DNA of 54,216 nt from the NCBI GenBank assembly GCA_029979005.1, contig JAPOIJ010000009.1, positions 1 through 54,216 of the forward strand, in the 5' to 3' direction. Below are positions 43,110 through 52,143 of the stretch, piece after piece. The notes below the pieces were generated by a model. It made no database searches, was not told where the DNA came from, and saw nothing but the letters and a program-made list of their open reading frames with translations. Within the stretch, counting starts at the first letter, position 1. The number at the start of each line of letters is the position of its first letter. This DNA is from Planctomycetota bacterium. Lineage in GTDB: Bacteria; Planctomycetota; Planctomycetia; Pirellulales; Pirellulaceae. The translations under genes were made by a program, and so were the position numbers.

Positions 43110-43856
43110 ATGAGTTATTTAAATCGCTTCTTTCAAGAAGTATTCGACAATAATCCGCTCCCTTCGACTGGAAGCAGTTTCGATCAAGCGACGGATGCGG
43201 AAATGGCCGCTCATCTGCAAATGGATCAATACGATTCATTCCAGTTAACCGATGCAATTCGCCCAGCGATGGATTTGAAAATCAAGCCAAGTCAGGGCTA
43301 TCGGCACGATACCTATGTCGATCAGGAAACAAAAGCAAAGGTGCCAGTCATCATGGCTGCTGCATCGAGGGAGCAGTTATTCCCGCTGTTCATTCGTCTA
43401 ATTCAACGTCTCGGCCCTGTTGTTGATGTTGTTCTTGAGTCTAGCCACACCCAGGGTGAGGGTGGACATGTAGATCTCTACCGAGAACACATCGACATGC
43501 CGGTGCTGACCAGTATCTTGTGGGATTATGAAGACTTACTGCTCAACGATGGATGCACAGGCATTGCAGTCTTAAACCCAAACACTCCTCAAGAAATTCA
43601 ATTTGAAGAGCACAAGTTACTTATCATTTACGGCAGCCCGTTGGAGCCATTTGAGTTTACCCTCGAGTCACATGGAGTTGGCGAGAACGAGGGGATTAAA
43701 TTTATAACGGAAGCGGAACATATCCATTCCTCCTCGGATGAGTTCGCCGAACAATTTTCTCAGTTGAAGACCGCGTTGGGTTTGGATGGCGAGCATGGGA
43801 CGCCAAAGCAGACTCGCGGCGGAGACAACGGAGAAGAATACGGCGAGACTTTTTAA
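43110..43856 (+). CDS. Conserved hypothetical protein
   Basis: A 248-residue soluble, acidic protein, start ATG 43110 (MSYLNRFFQEVFDNNPLP). The central part (PVIMAAASREQLFPLFIRLI, PVVDVVLESSH, DMPVLTSILWDYEDLLLNDG, GIAVLNPNTPQEIQFEEHKL) looks like an alpha/beta fold. The last 40 residues are charged and Gly-rich. I do not recognise the family; the sequence quality suggests lineage conservation in planctomycetes. Nothing links it to the neighbouring ubiquitin-like operon except position. Confidence 0.75.
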   Translation: MSYLNRFFQEVFDNNPLPSTGSSFDQATDAEMAAHLQMDQYDSFQLTDAIRPAMDLKIKPSQGYRHDTYVDQETKAKVPVIMAAASREQLFPLFIRLIQRLGPVVDVVLESSHTQGEGGHVDLYREHIDMPVLTSILWDYEDLLLNDGCTGIAVLNPNTPQEIQFEEHKLLIIYGSPLEPFEFTLESHGVGENEGIKFITEAEHIHSSSDEFAEQFSQLKTALGLDGEHGTPKQTRGGDNGEEYGETF

Positions 43857-43994
43857 TCCTATCTCTTTTTTGAACATCGCATTTGTCTTTTCGCGATTCC
43901 GTCTGCTGCAGCCTCTTTTCTTGAGTTGGGCTTCAGCAGATTTTTATTTTAACGGCAGTCTCGGTAGGGGGATGGGAATCCTAACAACATTGCC

Positions 43995-45089
43995 TTAAGC
44001 GCGAGTGAGTTTGGTAATCCTGCCAGTCTCAACCCATTCTGCGACAAAGATGTTTCCCTCGCTGTCAAAACAGGCATCATGCGGATGGACAAATTGTCCA
44101 TCAATCCAAAGCTCGGGCTTGCGACGGAGGTCTTTTACTGAATTGACACGTGCAACGGCTTCTCCCAGACGTCCGACAACTTTGTTGTTTTCGTCGAGAA
44201 GTGTAATGCGCGCTTTCAGTTCAGGAATCATCATGATGTTTTTGTAAATATCGATATTTGCAGGAAGGCCATAGCCCGTCAAAGTTTCAATGTACTCACC
44301 GTCCATCGTCAGGTATTGAAGCGTGTTGTGACTGCGGTCGGTGACGATAATCGAGGGCTCTCTGCCTTTCCTTTGGTCAACCCATAAGCCGTGGCATAGA
44401 TTGAATTTCCCCTCCCCCTTCCCTGTTCCGCCGAAGAGTCGTATCCACTTTCCGTCTTTATCGAAGTGGTGAATGCAATGGGCACCATAGCCATCAGCGA
44501 GCAGGAATCCCCCATCGTTAAGAAACGCAAAATTAGTAGGCAGGAATCCATTGCGGGTCCAGTTGGCCTTCGTTGAAGTGTTTTCTCCAGCTTGGTAGAT
44601 CCCCGATTCCATGGGAGCTTTCTGGTACCAAACGGTCTCGCCGGTGAGGGTCATTTTTGAAAAACACTTGACCTGTTGATAAGCGGCAACGTAGAGAAAT
44701 TCCTCATTTCCCTCTTTGCGGATTTCAATTCCATGTCCCCCTCCCTGAAACTGGCAGCCAAATGCACGGATAAATTTTCCTTGTGGATCGAATACAAAAA
44801 TAGAAGGGTGATCTTTTAGGTTTGCTCGGCCTTCGTGGATGACATACAGATTATTGGAGGAGTCGACGGCGACGTTATGGGTAGTTTGCCAGTGGTATTT
44901 TTCGGGTAGCTTGGCAAATTGATGGTCGACCTTGTATTGAAACTCCCCTTCACCAGTCACAACATCTTTCACGCGATTCTTTCCAATGGCTGCGGAGGCA
45001 GACCTGCTGAATGGGGTTAGCGAAGCGGCCGTCGCAACAGAAGCGAGTGACGATGATAAAAAATTGCGGCGGTTGTGATTGGTCTTCAA
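43995..45089 (-). CDS. Tat-exported NHL/SMP30-type six-bladed propeller
   Basis: A 364-residue protein with a twin-arginine signal (NHNRRNFLSSSLASVATAAS). The mature part is a six-bladed propeller of the NHL type: HNVAVDSSNNLYVIHEG, IFVFDPQGKFIRAFG, FAFLNDGGFLLADGYGAHCI, FDKDGKWIRLFGG, KFNLCHGLWVDQR, PHDACFDSEGNIFVAEW. It is exported folded, probably with a bound metal or cofactor, or binds a ligand. The start codon is TTG 45089 with a strong GGGGAG eight bases upstream. It lies 231 bases downstream of the transporter permease gene. Confidence 0.88.
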   Translation of the reverse strand: MKTNHNRRNFLSSSLASVATAASLTPFSRSASAAIGKNRVKDVVTGEGEFQYKVDHQFAKLPEKYHWQTTHNVAVDSSNNLYVIHEGRANLKDHPSIFVFDPQGKFIRAFGCQFQGGGHGIEIRKEGNEEFLYVAAYQQVKCFSKMTLTGETVWYQKAPMESGIYQAGENTSTKANWTRNGFLPTNFAFLNDGGFLLADGYGAHCIHHFDKDGKWIRLFGGTGKGEGKFNLCHGLWVDQRKGREPSIIVTDRSHNTLQYLTMDGEYIETLTGYGLPANIDIYKNIMMIPELKARITLLDENNKVVGRLGEAVARVNSVKDLRRKPELWIDGQFVHPHDACFDSEGNIFVAEWVETGRITKLTRA

Positions 45090-45320
45090 TTGAGTCGCTC
45101 CCCAAAATATTGCCGAGTGTTAGATTCAGAATTCACTTGAAGTGATTGTGACCGCTGAGGAGCGGCCGTGCAATGAAAATAAAAAATGCAGCCTCAAGAA
45201 TAAATGAGAATGGGATGCTGAATAGCATTAGGTTTCGGGGCGTTTGTCTCAGTCTCTGAGGTAATCGCTCTAGAAGTCTGGTCATTTCCAGCAGAGCCTT
45301 AACCTAAGTCGGATGTAGGG

Positions 45321-46643
45321 CTACTCATGCCGTAGGGCTTCGATCGGATCGAGTTTCGCTGCACGAATTGCTGGGTAGGTTCCAAAAATCAATCCGACCA
45401 CCAAGGCGATCAAAAAGGCCAAGGGGATTGAGGGGAGCACGATAATCGGAGTCATTTCGCGAACAGAATCGGGTAGGCTTTGAATCGTGGTTGGGAACCA
45501 GAGAATTAAAAACTCCCGCACCCAGATTACAATCCAGGGACAGGCGAGGCCGCCAAGAATGCCCGTCAAGCCTCCCACGGTTGAAAGGACGACAGTTTCC
45601 ACCAGGAACTGGAGGATGATGTCCGCTTGATTCGCTCCTAAGGCTCGCCGGATACCAATTTCCCGAGTACGTTCGGTAACGGTGGCCAACATGATGTTCA
45701 TGATTCCAATGCCGCCCACTACTAATGAAATTGCGGCGATCAGTCCCATAAAAGCCATGAACATTAGTCGCGTAGAACGGGCCTGTTCAAGTAATTCCAG
45801 CGGGGTGACGATGGCAAAATCTACCTCGTCGTGTCGACTCCTCATGATCGAATCAATGGCTATTGAAGTTTCAAGTACATCTTCAATATTTTTTACGCGA
45901 AAAGTAACCTGGCTGATCTGAACGACTTCGTTCACCCGCGAGCCAGCGCTTCGTTCCATAGTCCAATCGCCGATGCGACGCCAGAAAGTAGTTAACGGGG
46001 CGTAGACATCGTCGGTGAAATCTTGAGCTTCCAATGAGCTGCCAACCGCAGCCATTAGGCCTCGCGGTTTGGTTACCCCAACGACACGATAAGGCATGTT
46101 GCGAATAAGGATGACAATTCCGATACAGGACTTCAGAGGCCTCAGGGATTTAGCTACCTCGTAGGAAAGTACGCAAACGTTGTCGTCATTGGCAATATCC
46201 GGCGCTTCAATAAATCTTCCTTCATGAAGCTCGAGTTTTAATACGTCGTCATATTCGGGCGTGCAGCCAATGAAGTGAACCGCCCTGTCCGTCTCTCCAT
46301 AATAGAGTTCTCGCTTGGCGTCCCGGATTTGGAGGGCTTGATCGATCGAAGGGATGGTGCTTGAGAGAACGTCAAAGTCATCACGGGTAATCCCATAAAC
46401 TGCCATGGACTCTTGTGACAGCTCCTCGGTGACAGGTTTTACGCTGCGGAGGATGATGTTATTGGTCCCTAATTCTTCAATTTGCTGTTGAACCTTTTCG
46501 CTAATTCCTTCGCCGATTGCGAGCAGCCAGATAACGCTTGCAATCCCAATGAAAATTCCCAGTACTGTCAGGCCGCTTCGCATGGGATGCAAGGCGAGGC
46601 TCTTGGTGCCGATCTTCCAGATTGTTGGCCGCAGTAGTTTCAT
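45321..46643 (-). CDS. MacB/FtsX-type ABC transporter permease
   Basis: A 440-residue permease. One N-terminal transmembrane helix (RSGLTVLGIFIGIASVIWLL), a large extracytoplasmic domain (GEGISEKVQQQIEELGTNNI, RFIEAPDIANDDNVCVLSYE), then three C-terminal helices ending in the MacB/FtsX motif GTYPAIRAAKLDPIEALRHE. Also visible is AAISLVVGGIGIMNIMLATV-TERTREIGIRRALGA, the coupling region. The ATPase partner is not adjacent: the MacA-like adaptor lies directly upstream and the next gene downstream is unrelated. It presumably uses an ATPase encoded elsewhere, or forms an atypical export complex. Confidence 0.92.
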   Translation of the reverse strand: MKLLRPTIWKIGTKSLALHPMRSGLTVLGIFIGIASVIWLLAIGEGISEKVQQQIEELGTNNIILRSVKPVTEELSQESMAVYGITRDDFDVLSSTIPSIDQALQIRDAKRELYYGETDRAVHFIGCTPEYDDVLKLELHEGRFIEAPDIANDDNVCVLSYEVAKSLRPLKSCIGIVILIRNMPYRVVGVTKPRGLMAAVGSSLEAQDFTDDVYAPLTTFWRRIGDWTMERSAGSRVNEVVQISQVTFRVKNIEDVLETSIAIDSIMRSRHDEVDFAIVTPLELLEQARSTRLMFMAFMGLIAAISLVVGGIGIMNIMLATVTERTREIGIRRALGANQADIILQFLVETVVLSTVGGLTGILGGLACPWIVIWVREFLILWFPTTIQSLPDSVREMTPIIVLPSIPLAFLIALVVGLIFGTYPAIRAAKLDPIEALRHE

Positions 46644-46724
46644 AACGCAAACAATCGGCAGTTGAACAATTGGGAATCAAGGAGAGGGAACGCGTTTGGG
46701 AATTCGATGCCCCAACGGACGCAA

Positions 46725-48134
46725 TTACGGAGTTGAAGGGAATTCAATTGAATCACGGTACGTATCGGCATCGACGAGGACTTCTTCTCCGGGGCTGAGG
46801 CCCTTGGTAATGACTGCAAACTTTTCATTGTTTGAACCGATGCTAACTGATCGAGGTTCGATTTTGCCCGCCGGCGTTTTGACAATAACGAAATAAGTTT
46901 CCTGCCCCTTTAGTACAAGGCTGGAAACGGGAGCCATCACGACATCGTCTAGTTGTTCAACAAAAATCTCGACCTTTCCTCGCAAGCCCTCGCGAATTAG
47001 AGGACTTGATTCTGTAATATCAACAAACACCTCATACTCAATGGGAGCTTGGTAATATCGTCTGGGTAACGGGAAAGCGCTTACTCTTCGGACGACACCG
47101 GCGATTGGAGTTTCCGGAGCGGTGTCAACCCGGACTTCCACTCGCTGTCCAGCCTTGACCTTGTTAATTTTGGAGTCGTTGACTTTCGCGTTAACTTGCA
47201 TTTTCGATGGATCCGGCAAGTAGAAGATCTCCTGTCCATCGCGAATCAATGCTCCCTCTTCAATCACAATAGAAGAGTCTCGCCGATCCGAATCATTGGC
47301 GTAAACTACGGTTCCTGCTTGAGGAGCAGTGATGCGGCAACTTTCGACTTGGCGAAGGTACTCAGCTTCCCGTTGTTGGCTGAGTTCAAGACGATACTGA
47401 GAGGCCTCGAGTTGTGCTTCTTGCTGTTTGATTTCTGAATTCAGTTCGGCTTCTTCTCGTTCGCGACTGTGATTTTCGTAAATTCGAAGCTCGCCTTTAG
47501 CCAAGGTAAGGTTTTCTTTGGCAATGTCTAATGCGGACTTATCCGATTCCTTTTGAGATTCCGTCGCGTAACCTTTGCGGTTCAGACTCACAGTGTGTTG
47601 ATACTTTTCTATCGCTCGATTTAGTTTCTCTTCGGCAACAAAAATATCTGCTTTCAGTTTTGCAACTTGTTGGAGAAACCGACCCTCAGAAAATTCAGCA
47701 AGTTTGCTTTTGGCCGCGTCCAGCTGACTTTCCGCCTTAATTACGTCAGATTTGTCTTTGGCGACGATAATCTTTCTTTCGGTTAATTCTTCTCTCAAAA
47801 GCGAGTCGTCCAACTGGCAAAGAAAGTCACCTTTTTCAACCTTGGTGCCTTCGGAGACGAGGTCAAGGATGGCTACGCCCTCTCTACCCCGGGATTTGAC
47901 ACGGCAGCGAATTTCAATATTGCTCGAGCTTTCGATATCGCCAACTTCGTTAACGGACGAAATGAATTTGCCCTTAAATGCGGTGAACGTAATTGCATCA
48001 GCACCGATATTCGCTTGGTTGTCGCCATAATTTCGCACCAGGATCGAACCAGCGAAAACCGTGCTGCAAAGTAGCAGAGCGACCAAAATGATAAGTTTTA
48101 CAATTCCTGTTCGATGGTTCATGGAGTTATTCAT
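46725..48134 (-). CDS. MacA/HlyD-like periplasmic adaptor protein
   Basis: A 469-residue membrane fusion protein. An N-terminal membrane anchor (VKLIILVALLLCSTVFAGSI) is followed by a split lipoyl domain (GVAILDLVSEGTKVEKGDFL and ITAPQAGTVVYANDSD), a long alpha-hairpin (about 120-265; AESQLDAAKSKLAEFSEG, LNSEIKQQEAQLEASQYRLE), then beta-barrel and membrane-proximal parts (VNAKVNDSKINKVKAGQRVE, APVSSLVLKGQETYFVIVKT). Of three in-frame ATGs, 48134 is used; a TTG lies upstream. It precedes the permease gene by 81 bases and should work with it as an efflux or export system of the MacAB type. Confidence 0.9.
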   Translation of the reverse strand: MNNSMNHRTGIVKLIILVALLLCSTVFAGSILVRNYGDNQANIGADAITFTAFKGKFISSVNEVGDIESSSNIEIRCRVKSRGREGVAILDLVSEGTKVEKGDFLCQLDDSLLREELTERKIIVAKDKSDVIKAESQLDAAKSKLAEFSEGRFLQQVAKLKADIFVAEEKLNRAIEKYQHTVSLNRKGYATESQKESDKSALDIAKENLTLAKGELRIYENHSREREEAELNSEIKQQEAQLEASQYRLELSQQREAEYLRQVESCRITAPQAGTVVYANDSDRRDSSIVIEEGALIRDGQEIFYLPDPSKMQVNAKVNDSKINKVKAGQRVEVRVDTAPETPIAGVVRRVSAFPLPRRYYQAPIEYEVFVDITESSPLIREGLRGKVEIFVEQLDDVVMAPVSSLVLKGQETYFVIVKTPAGKIEPRSVSIGSNNEKFAVITKGLSPGEEVLVDADTYRDSIEFPSTP

Positions 48135-48526
48135 TACTTGCGGAATCAAATTGCTTGCTGCGGTGATTACCGAATTTACGAGTCAATCATTTTAAATTTT
48201 TTCAAATTTCATGATGTACGGGGGCGTCCGTTTATTTATCGACGATTCCAGTAAATCACTTTATTTGTTGAAAGCTTGAGTGTTTCGCTGGTCACTTGGT
48301 TCGGATTTTACTTGGTTGTTGGGATCGACTGATTCTACTCGAAAAAAAACGCAATTTATCCCTCCCTTTGCTGAATTCGTCGCCGGATTGTCGGTTTTTG
48401 GGTGCTCGACTTGCCTAATCCGGTTTTTCCGAATCTCCCTTGGTTTGTGGAGCCACGGTATCCAGCCAAATTAGGTTGAAATCGGGGCGGCTACTCGGAC
48501 GAGGTTGCATTTTGTATGATGACAGA
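48135..48526. other. Divergent intergenic region
   Basis: About 390 bases between the MacA-like gene and the plus-strand response regulator gene, expected to carry both promoters. No small gene, RNA or clear hairpin was seen. Confidence 0.45.
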
Positions 48527-50032
48527 ATGTCAGAAGAAAATGAAAAAAATCTCGCGATTCCGGTCCGTGTGTTGTTGGTCGATAACGACAAAGACCATGC
48601 TAAAGCGATGCATGAGAGTCTTGAGCGAATCGGATTGGAATGTAGCTACGCGACATCCGGCCCTGAGGGAGCGCGGATGCTTGACGAGAATACGTATGAA
48701 GTCGTGGTCACCGATCTGATGATGAACGATGTGGATGGGATGGCGATACTGAAAAAAGCCAAAGACATCCAACCAGACTGCGAAGTTATCTTGGTAACTG
48801 GGCATGCGACGGTCTCACGGGCGGTCGAGGCGATGCGTGAACGGGCGTTTAACTTTCTCGAAAAGCCCATTACTCCTAAACGTCTTCAAGCGGTAGCTTC
48901 GAAGGCTGCTGAGTCGGTCCGAATTAGATTACAGAATACACATCTGCAATCCCGTCTGGACGAACGTTATGGGTTCGAGAATCTAATATTTGCCAGTGAG
49001 AGTATGAAGAATGTGGTGGAGCGACTGAAGCGAATTGCCCCCACTGATGTTGGAGTACTGATTACCGGTGAAACTGGAACGGGTAAGGATGTCGTCGCAC
49101 AAGCAATTCATCAAAACAGTCCTCGCAAGAAAAAACCGTTCGTAGCCATCAATACGGCTGCTGTCGCAGAGCATCTGGTCGAGAGTGAGTTGTTCGGTCA
49201 CGTCAAAGGTGCCTTCACCGATGCAATTTCCGATCGCCAAGGTAAATTTGAATATGCCAACGGCGGGACGTTGTTTCTCGACGAAGTGGGCGATATGCCA
49301 ATGCCGACTCAGATTAAGTTGCTAAGAGTTTTGGAGGAACGGGAAATCACCCGTGTCGGTGATAACAAATCAATTCCAGTCAATGTTCGTGTTTTGGCCG
49401 CGACGAATAAGGATCTTGAGAAAGAAATAGAGGAAGGTCGTTTTCGGAGTGATCTTTATTTTCGTCTCAAAATTGTATCGGTTCATCTGGATCCGCTGAA
49501 TGAACGGCGAGAAGACATCCTGCCTTTGGCTGATTTTTTTCGTCGTCAGGCAAATAAAAAGAACGGCCGAAAAACAAAGGGCTTTTCGCCAGCCTTGCGT
49601 CGCTGGATGGTGGGTTACAGCTGGAAAGGTAATGTCCGGCAACTAAAAAATGTCGTGGAAAGTCTAGTAGTGATGGACCTCGATGACATGCTTGATATGG
49701 ATGACTTGTCCCCTGACTTAGTCGGCGATGTCGATAAGATCATTCCTTCGACATCGGGCCCTGAACCCGCTGTTAGTTTTCTGGATGAGGGCTCGTCCGA
49801 ATTGATTGGTAAGTCAATGAAGGAAATTGAACGTTGGGCGACCGAACAGACGCTGAAATTGGCCAACCAGAATAGAAAAGAGACAGCCCGCATTTTGGGA
49901 ATCAGCGAACGCAATCTTTATCGCTTGATCCAAAAGTACGGTCTAAAGCAGAGTGATGATAAGAGTTCCGAAGCAAGTGCGGATTCTACAGTGACAGATG
50001 GAACAGAAGAGAATCCGATCGAGCCTTCGTAG
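48527..50032 (+). CDS. NtrC-type sigma-54 response regulator with altered GAFTDA loop
   Basis: A 501-residue protein with an intact receiver domain (LLVDNDKDH, phosphoacceptor Asp63 in VVTDLMMND, FLEKP), an AAA+ domain (Walker A GETGTGKD at 181-188, Walker B GGTLFLDEVGDM near 246) and a Fis-type helix-turn-helix (KETARILGISERNLYRLIQK). The sigma-54 contact loop reads GAFTDA (228-233) rather than GAFTGA, so contact with sigma-54 may be altered or supported by a different geometry. Start ATG 48527; weak ribosome binding site. No sensor kinase is adjacent. About 105 bases separate it from mutL. Confidence 0.93.
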   Translation: MSEENEKNLAIPVRVLLVDNDKDHAKAMHESLERIGLECSYATSGPEGARMLDENTYEVVVTDLMMNDVDGMAILKKAKDIQPDCEVILVTGHATVSRAVEAMRERAFNFLEKPITPKRLQAVASKAAESVRIRLQNTHLQSRLDERYGFENLIFASESMKNVVERLKRIAPTDVGVLITGETGTGKDVVAQAIHQNSPRKKKPFVAINTAAVAEHLVESELFGHVKGAFTDAISDRQGKFEYANGGTLFLDEVGDMPMPTQIKLLRVLEEREITRVGDNKSIPVNVRVLAATNKDLEKEIEEGRFRSDLYFRLKIVSVHLDPLNERREDILPLADFFRRQANKKNGRKTKGFSPALRRWMVGYSWKGNVRQLKNVVESLVVMDLDDMLDMDDLSPDLVGDVDKIIPSTSGPEPAVSFLDEGSSELIGKSMKEIERWATEQTLKLANQNRKETARILGISERNLYRLIQKYGLKQSDDKSSEASADSTVTDGTEENPIEPS

Positions 50033-50137
50033 TCGTAAGCCTATTTTTCACTAAAAATTGTTGCCCAGCAAAACATCGCAGGAAGTGCTTTTGAGGGGGC
50101 CGTTATCCACTTACATCTCGCTTAAGTCGAGTAAATC

Positions 50138-52030
50138 ATGAGTCAATTGCAAGTGAATCCCATCCGTCAACTTTCAGCGAGCGTGATCAACAAGATCGCG
50201 GCCGGAGAAGTTATTGAACGCCCGGCAAGTGTTGTGAAGGAACTGCTGGAAAACTCAGTGGATGCTGGTGCTACTCGAATCGAGCTGACGATCGAGCAAG
50301 GTGGAACAGAATTGATTCGAGTGACCGACAACGGATCAGGAATCCCGCATGAACAGTTGCCGTTGGCGGTTACGAGCCACGCGACTAGTAAAATTGTTGA
50401 TGCCGACGATCTGTTTCAGGTAGCCACGATGGGATTTCGCGGAGAGGCGCTGGCTTCGATTGCCGAAGTCAGTCAGACCACAATTCGATCGCGGACCGCG
50501 TTACAGGATTGTGGTTTTGAAATGCTAATTAATGGTGGGCATCGCGAACCAGCACAGCCGTGCGGGTGTCCACAAGGAACCACGATTGAAGTGCGTCAGT
50601 TGTTTTACAACACGCCGGTTCGTCAAAAATTCATGAAGACTGCGCAAACTGAGCGTGGGCATATTATGGAAGCATTCACACGAGTAGCTTTGGCGCACCC
50701 GGAAATCCAAATGACTTGTGTTAATGGCAGTAAAACAACCTACAACTTGCCTGCGACCGAAGTGTGGTCTGACCGGATTGGCGCATTTTTCGGTCCTGAA
50801 ATTGCAGGTAACCTAATTGCGCTTGATAATGCTCATGGTGAGATTCGGATCCGCGGGTTTGTCGTTGACCCAGCCGTCAGTCGTGCGAATAACCGCATGC
50901 AATATTTATTTTTAAACGGTCGATATATTCGGGATCGGTCGTTGCAGCACGCCTTAAGTGAGGCCTATCGTGGATTGCTGATGACCGGGCGTTATCCAGC
51001 CTGTTTTTTGACACTGGAGATTCCTTTCGAGTTGGTGGATGTAAATGTTCACCCAGCCAAATTAGAAGTTCGTTTTCAAAATGGCGGACAAATTTACAGC
51101 CAGTTACTAAGCACGGTGCGGGATCGTTTTCTTGCAACCGATCTAACTGCTCACGCTCAGTTATCAAAAAAAACGGTCGAGCCATTTCGTCCATTCCCCC
51201 AAAGCGATTCGGGCGGAACCACAGTCAGACCCGGGGTGTCCGGTCAGCATAACCAGGAAACGATTTCGTTCACCAATGCGGCTCCTGCTTTTGATTGGAC
51301 TCAGGCACCTCGACAACCCCAGTTGGCTGGTAATGAGTACGCATCCAGCGGGAACGCTATGGATTCGTCCGTAGGTCATGGGGGATTTTCGGGTATAGCG
51401 CAGGGTGATCAGGAACAGGCTAATCCGAATCCGGCAGCAATGGGTGTTGCCCCCTCGCAGACGCCCACCGCCCTACAGGTGCACAACACTTACCTGGTTT
51501 CGGAAACCCCGGAAGGGATGATCGTCATTGATCAGCATGCGCTGCATGAGCGGGTTATTTATGAGCAGATTCGAGGCAAGGTCGTCGATGGGAAATTAGA
51601 GTCTCAACGTTTGTTGGTTCCGGAGCCCGTATCGCTTCCACCTGCGGAAGCTGCTGCAGTATTGGAACAAACCGAATTATTAGAACAGCTGGGAATATCG
51701 ATAAGCCCTTTTGGGGGAGGGACTGTTTTGGTATCTGCTTATCCGGCCATGTTAAACAACCAGAATCCAGCTGAGATGCTTCGAAGTGTGGCAGATCAGA
51801 TCGTCGAGGGCGGTAAAACCCTTGATCAGCGGGATTTAGTGGATGAATTGCTTCATATGATTTCTTGCAAAGCGGCGGTGAAAGCGGGGGATCGGCTTTC
51901 TCCGGAAGAGATAACCGCGCTTCTGGAGCACCGGGAATTGTGTCAGGATGCTCATCATTGTCCGCATGGTCGGCCTACATCGCTAGTTTTTTCCCGAGAT
52001 GAGCTCGATCGCAGATTTAAACGTATCTAA
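50138..52030 (+). CDS. mutL: DNA mismatch repair protein MutL
   Basis: A 630-residue MutL. The GHKL ATPase is intact: AAGEVIERPASVVKELLENS, VDAGATRIELTIEQGG, VTDNGSGIP, GFRGEALASIAEV, LFYNTPVRQKF. A Gly/Pro/Asn-rich linker (about 340-440) leads to a C-terminal dimerisation domain with the endonuclease motif DQHA-x2-E-x4-E at Asp465 and the zinc-site motifs SCKAAVKAG and CPHGRP. It is therefore the nicking-competent MutL type, as expected for bacteria lacking MutH. ATG 50138; strong conservation gives high confidence. Confidence 0.97.
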   Translation: MSQLQVNPIRQLSASVINKIAAGEVIERPASVVKELLENSVDAGATRIELTIEQGGTELIRVTDNGSGIPHEQLPLAVTSHATSKIVDADDLFQVATMGFRGEALASIAEVSQTTIRSRTALQDCGFEMLINGGHREPAQPCGCPQGTTIEVRQLFYNTPVRQKFMKTAQTERGHIMEAFTRVALAHPEIQMTCVNGSKTTYNLPATEVWSDRIGAFFGPEIAGNLIALDNAHGEIRIRGFVVDPAVSRANNRMQYLFLNGRYIRDRSLQHALSEAYRGLLMTGRYPACFLTLEIPFELVDVNVHPAKLEVRFQNGGQIYSQLLSTVRDRFLATDLTAHAQLSKKTVEPFRPFPQSDSGGTTVRPGVSGQHNQETISFTNAAPAFDWTQAPRQPQLAGNEYASSGNAMDSSVGHGGFSGIAQGDQEQANPNPAAMGVAPSQTPTALQVHNTYLVSETPEGMIVIDQHALHERVIYEQIRGKVVDGKLESQRLLVPEPVSLPPAEAAAVLEQTELLEQLGISISPFGGGTVLVSAYPAMLNNQNPAEMLRSVADQIVEGGKTLDQRDLVDELLHMISCKAAVKAGDRLSPEEITALLEHRELCQDAHHCPHGRPTSLVFSRDELDRRFKRI

Positions 52031-52070
52031 TCGTGGATTCTGTGCCAAAATTGTAAGATAACTTTAACAG

Positions 52071-52105
52071 GGAGCGTCTTGGCGGCGGGCCGCCGATTGG
52101 GCTCC
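52071..52105 (+). terminator. Nested GC-rich hairpin between mutL and aroDE
   Basis: Inner GGCGGC-GG-GCCGCC (52081-52094; about five base pairs with a four-base loop when folded realistically) inside outer GGAGC (52071-52075) and GCTCC (52101-52105). Only GTTTATT follows, so it is a weak terminator for mutL or a leader structure for aroDE. Confidence 0.45.
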
Positions 52106-52143
52106 GTTTATTAGGTCTGGAAGACGAAGGTGTTTGTTTTCAA

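Noticed and set aside
48440-48526. N-terminal extension of the sigma-54 regulator
   Set aside because: The receiver domain begins shortly after ATG 48527; the added 29 residues lie in the promoter region and do not look like protein.
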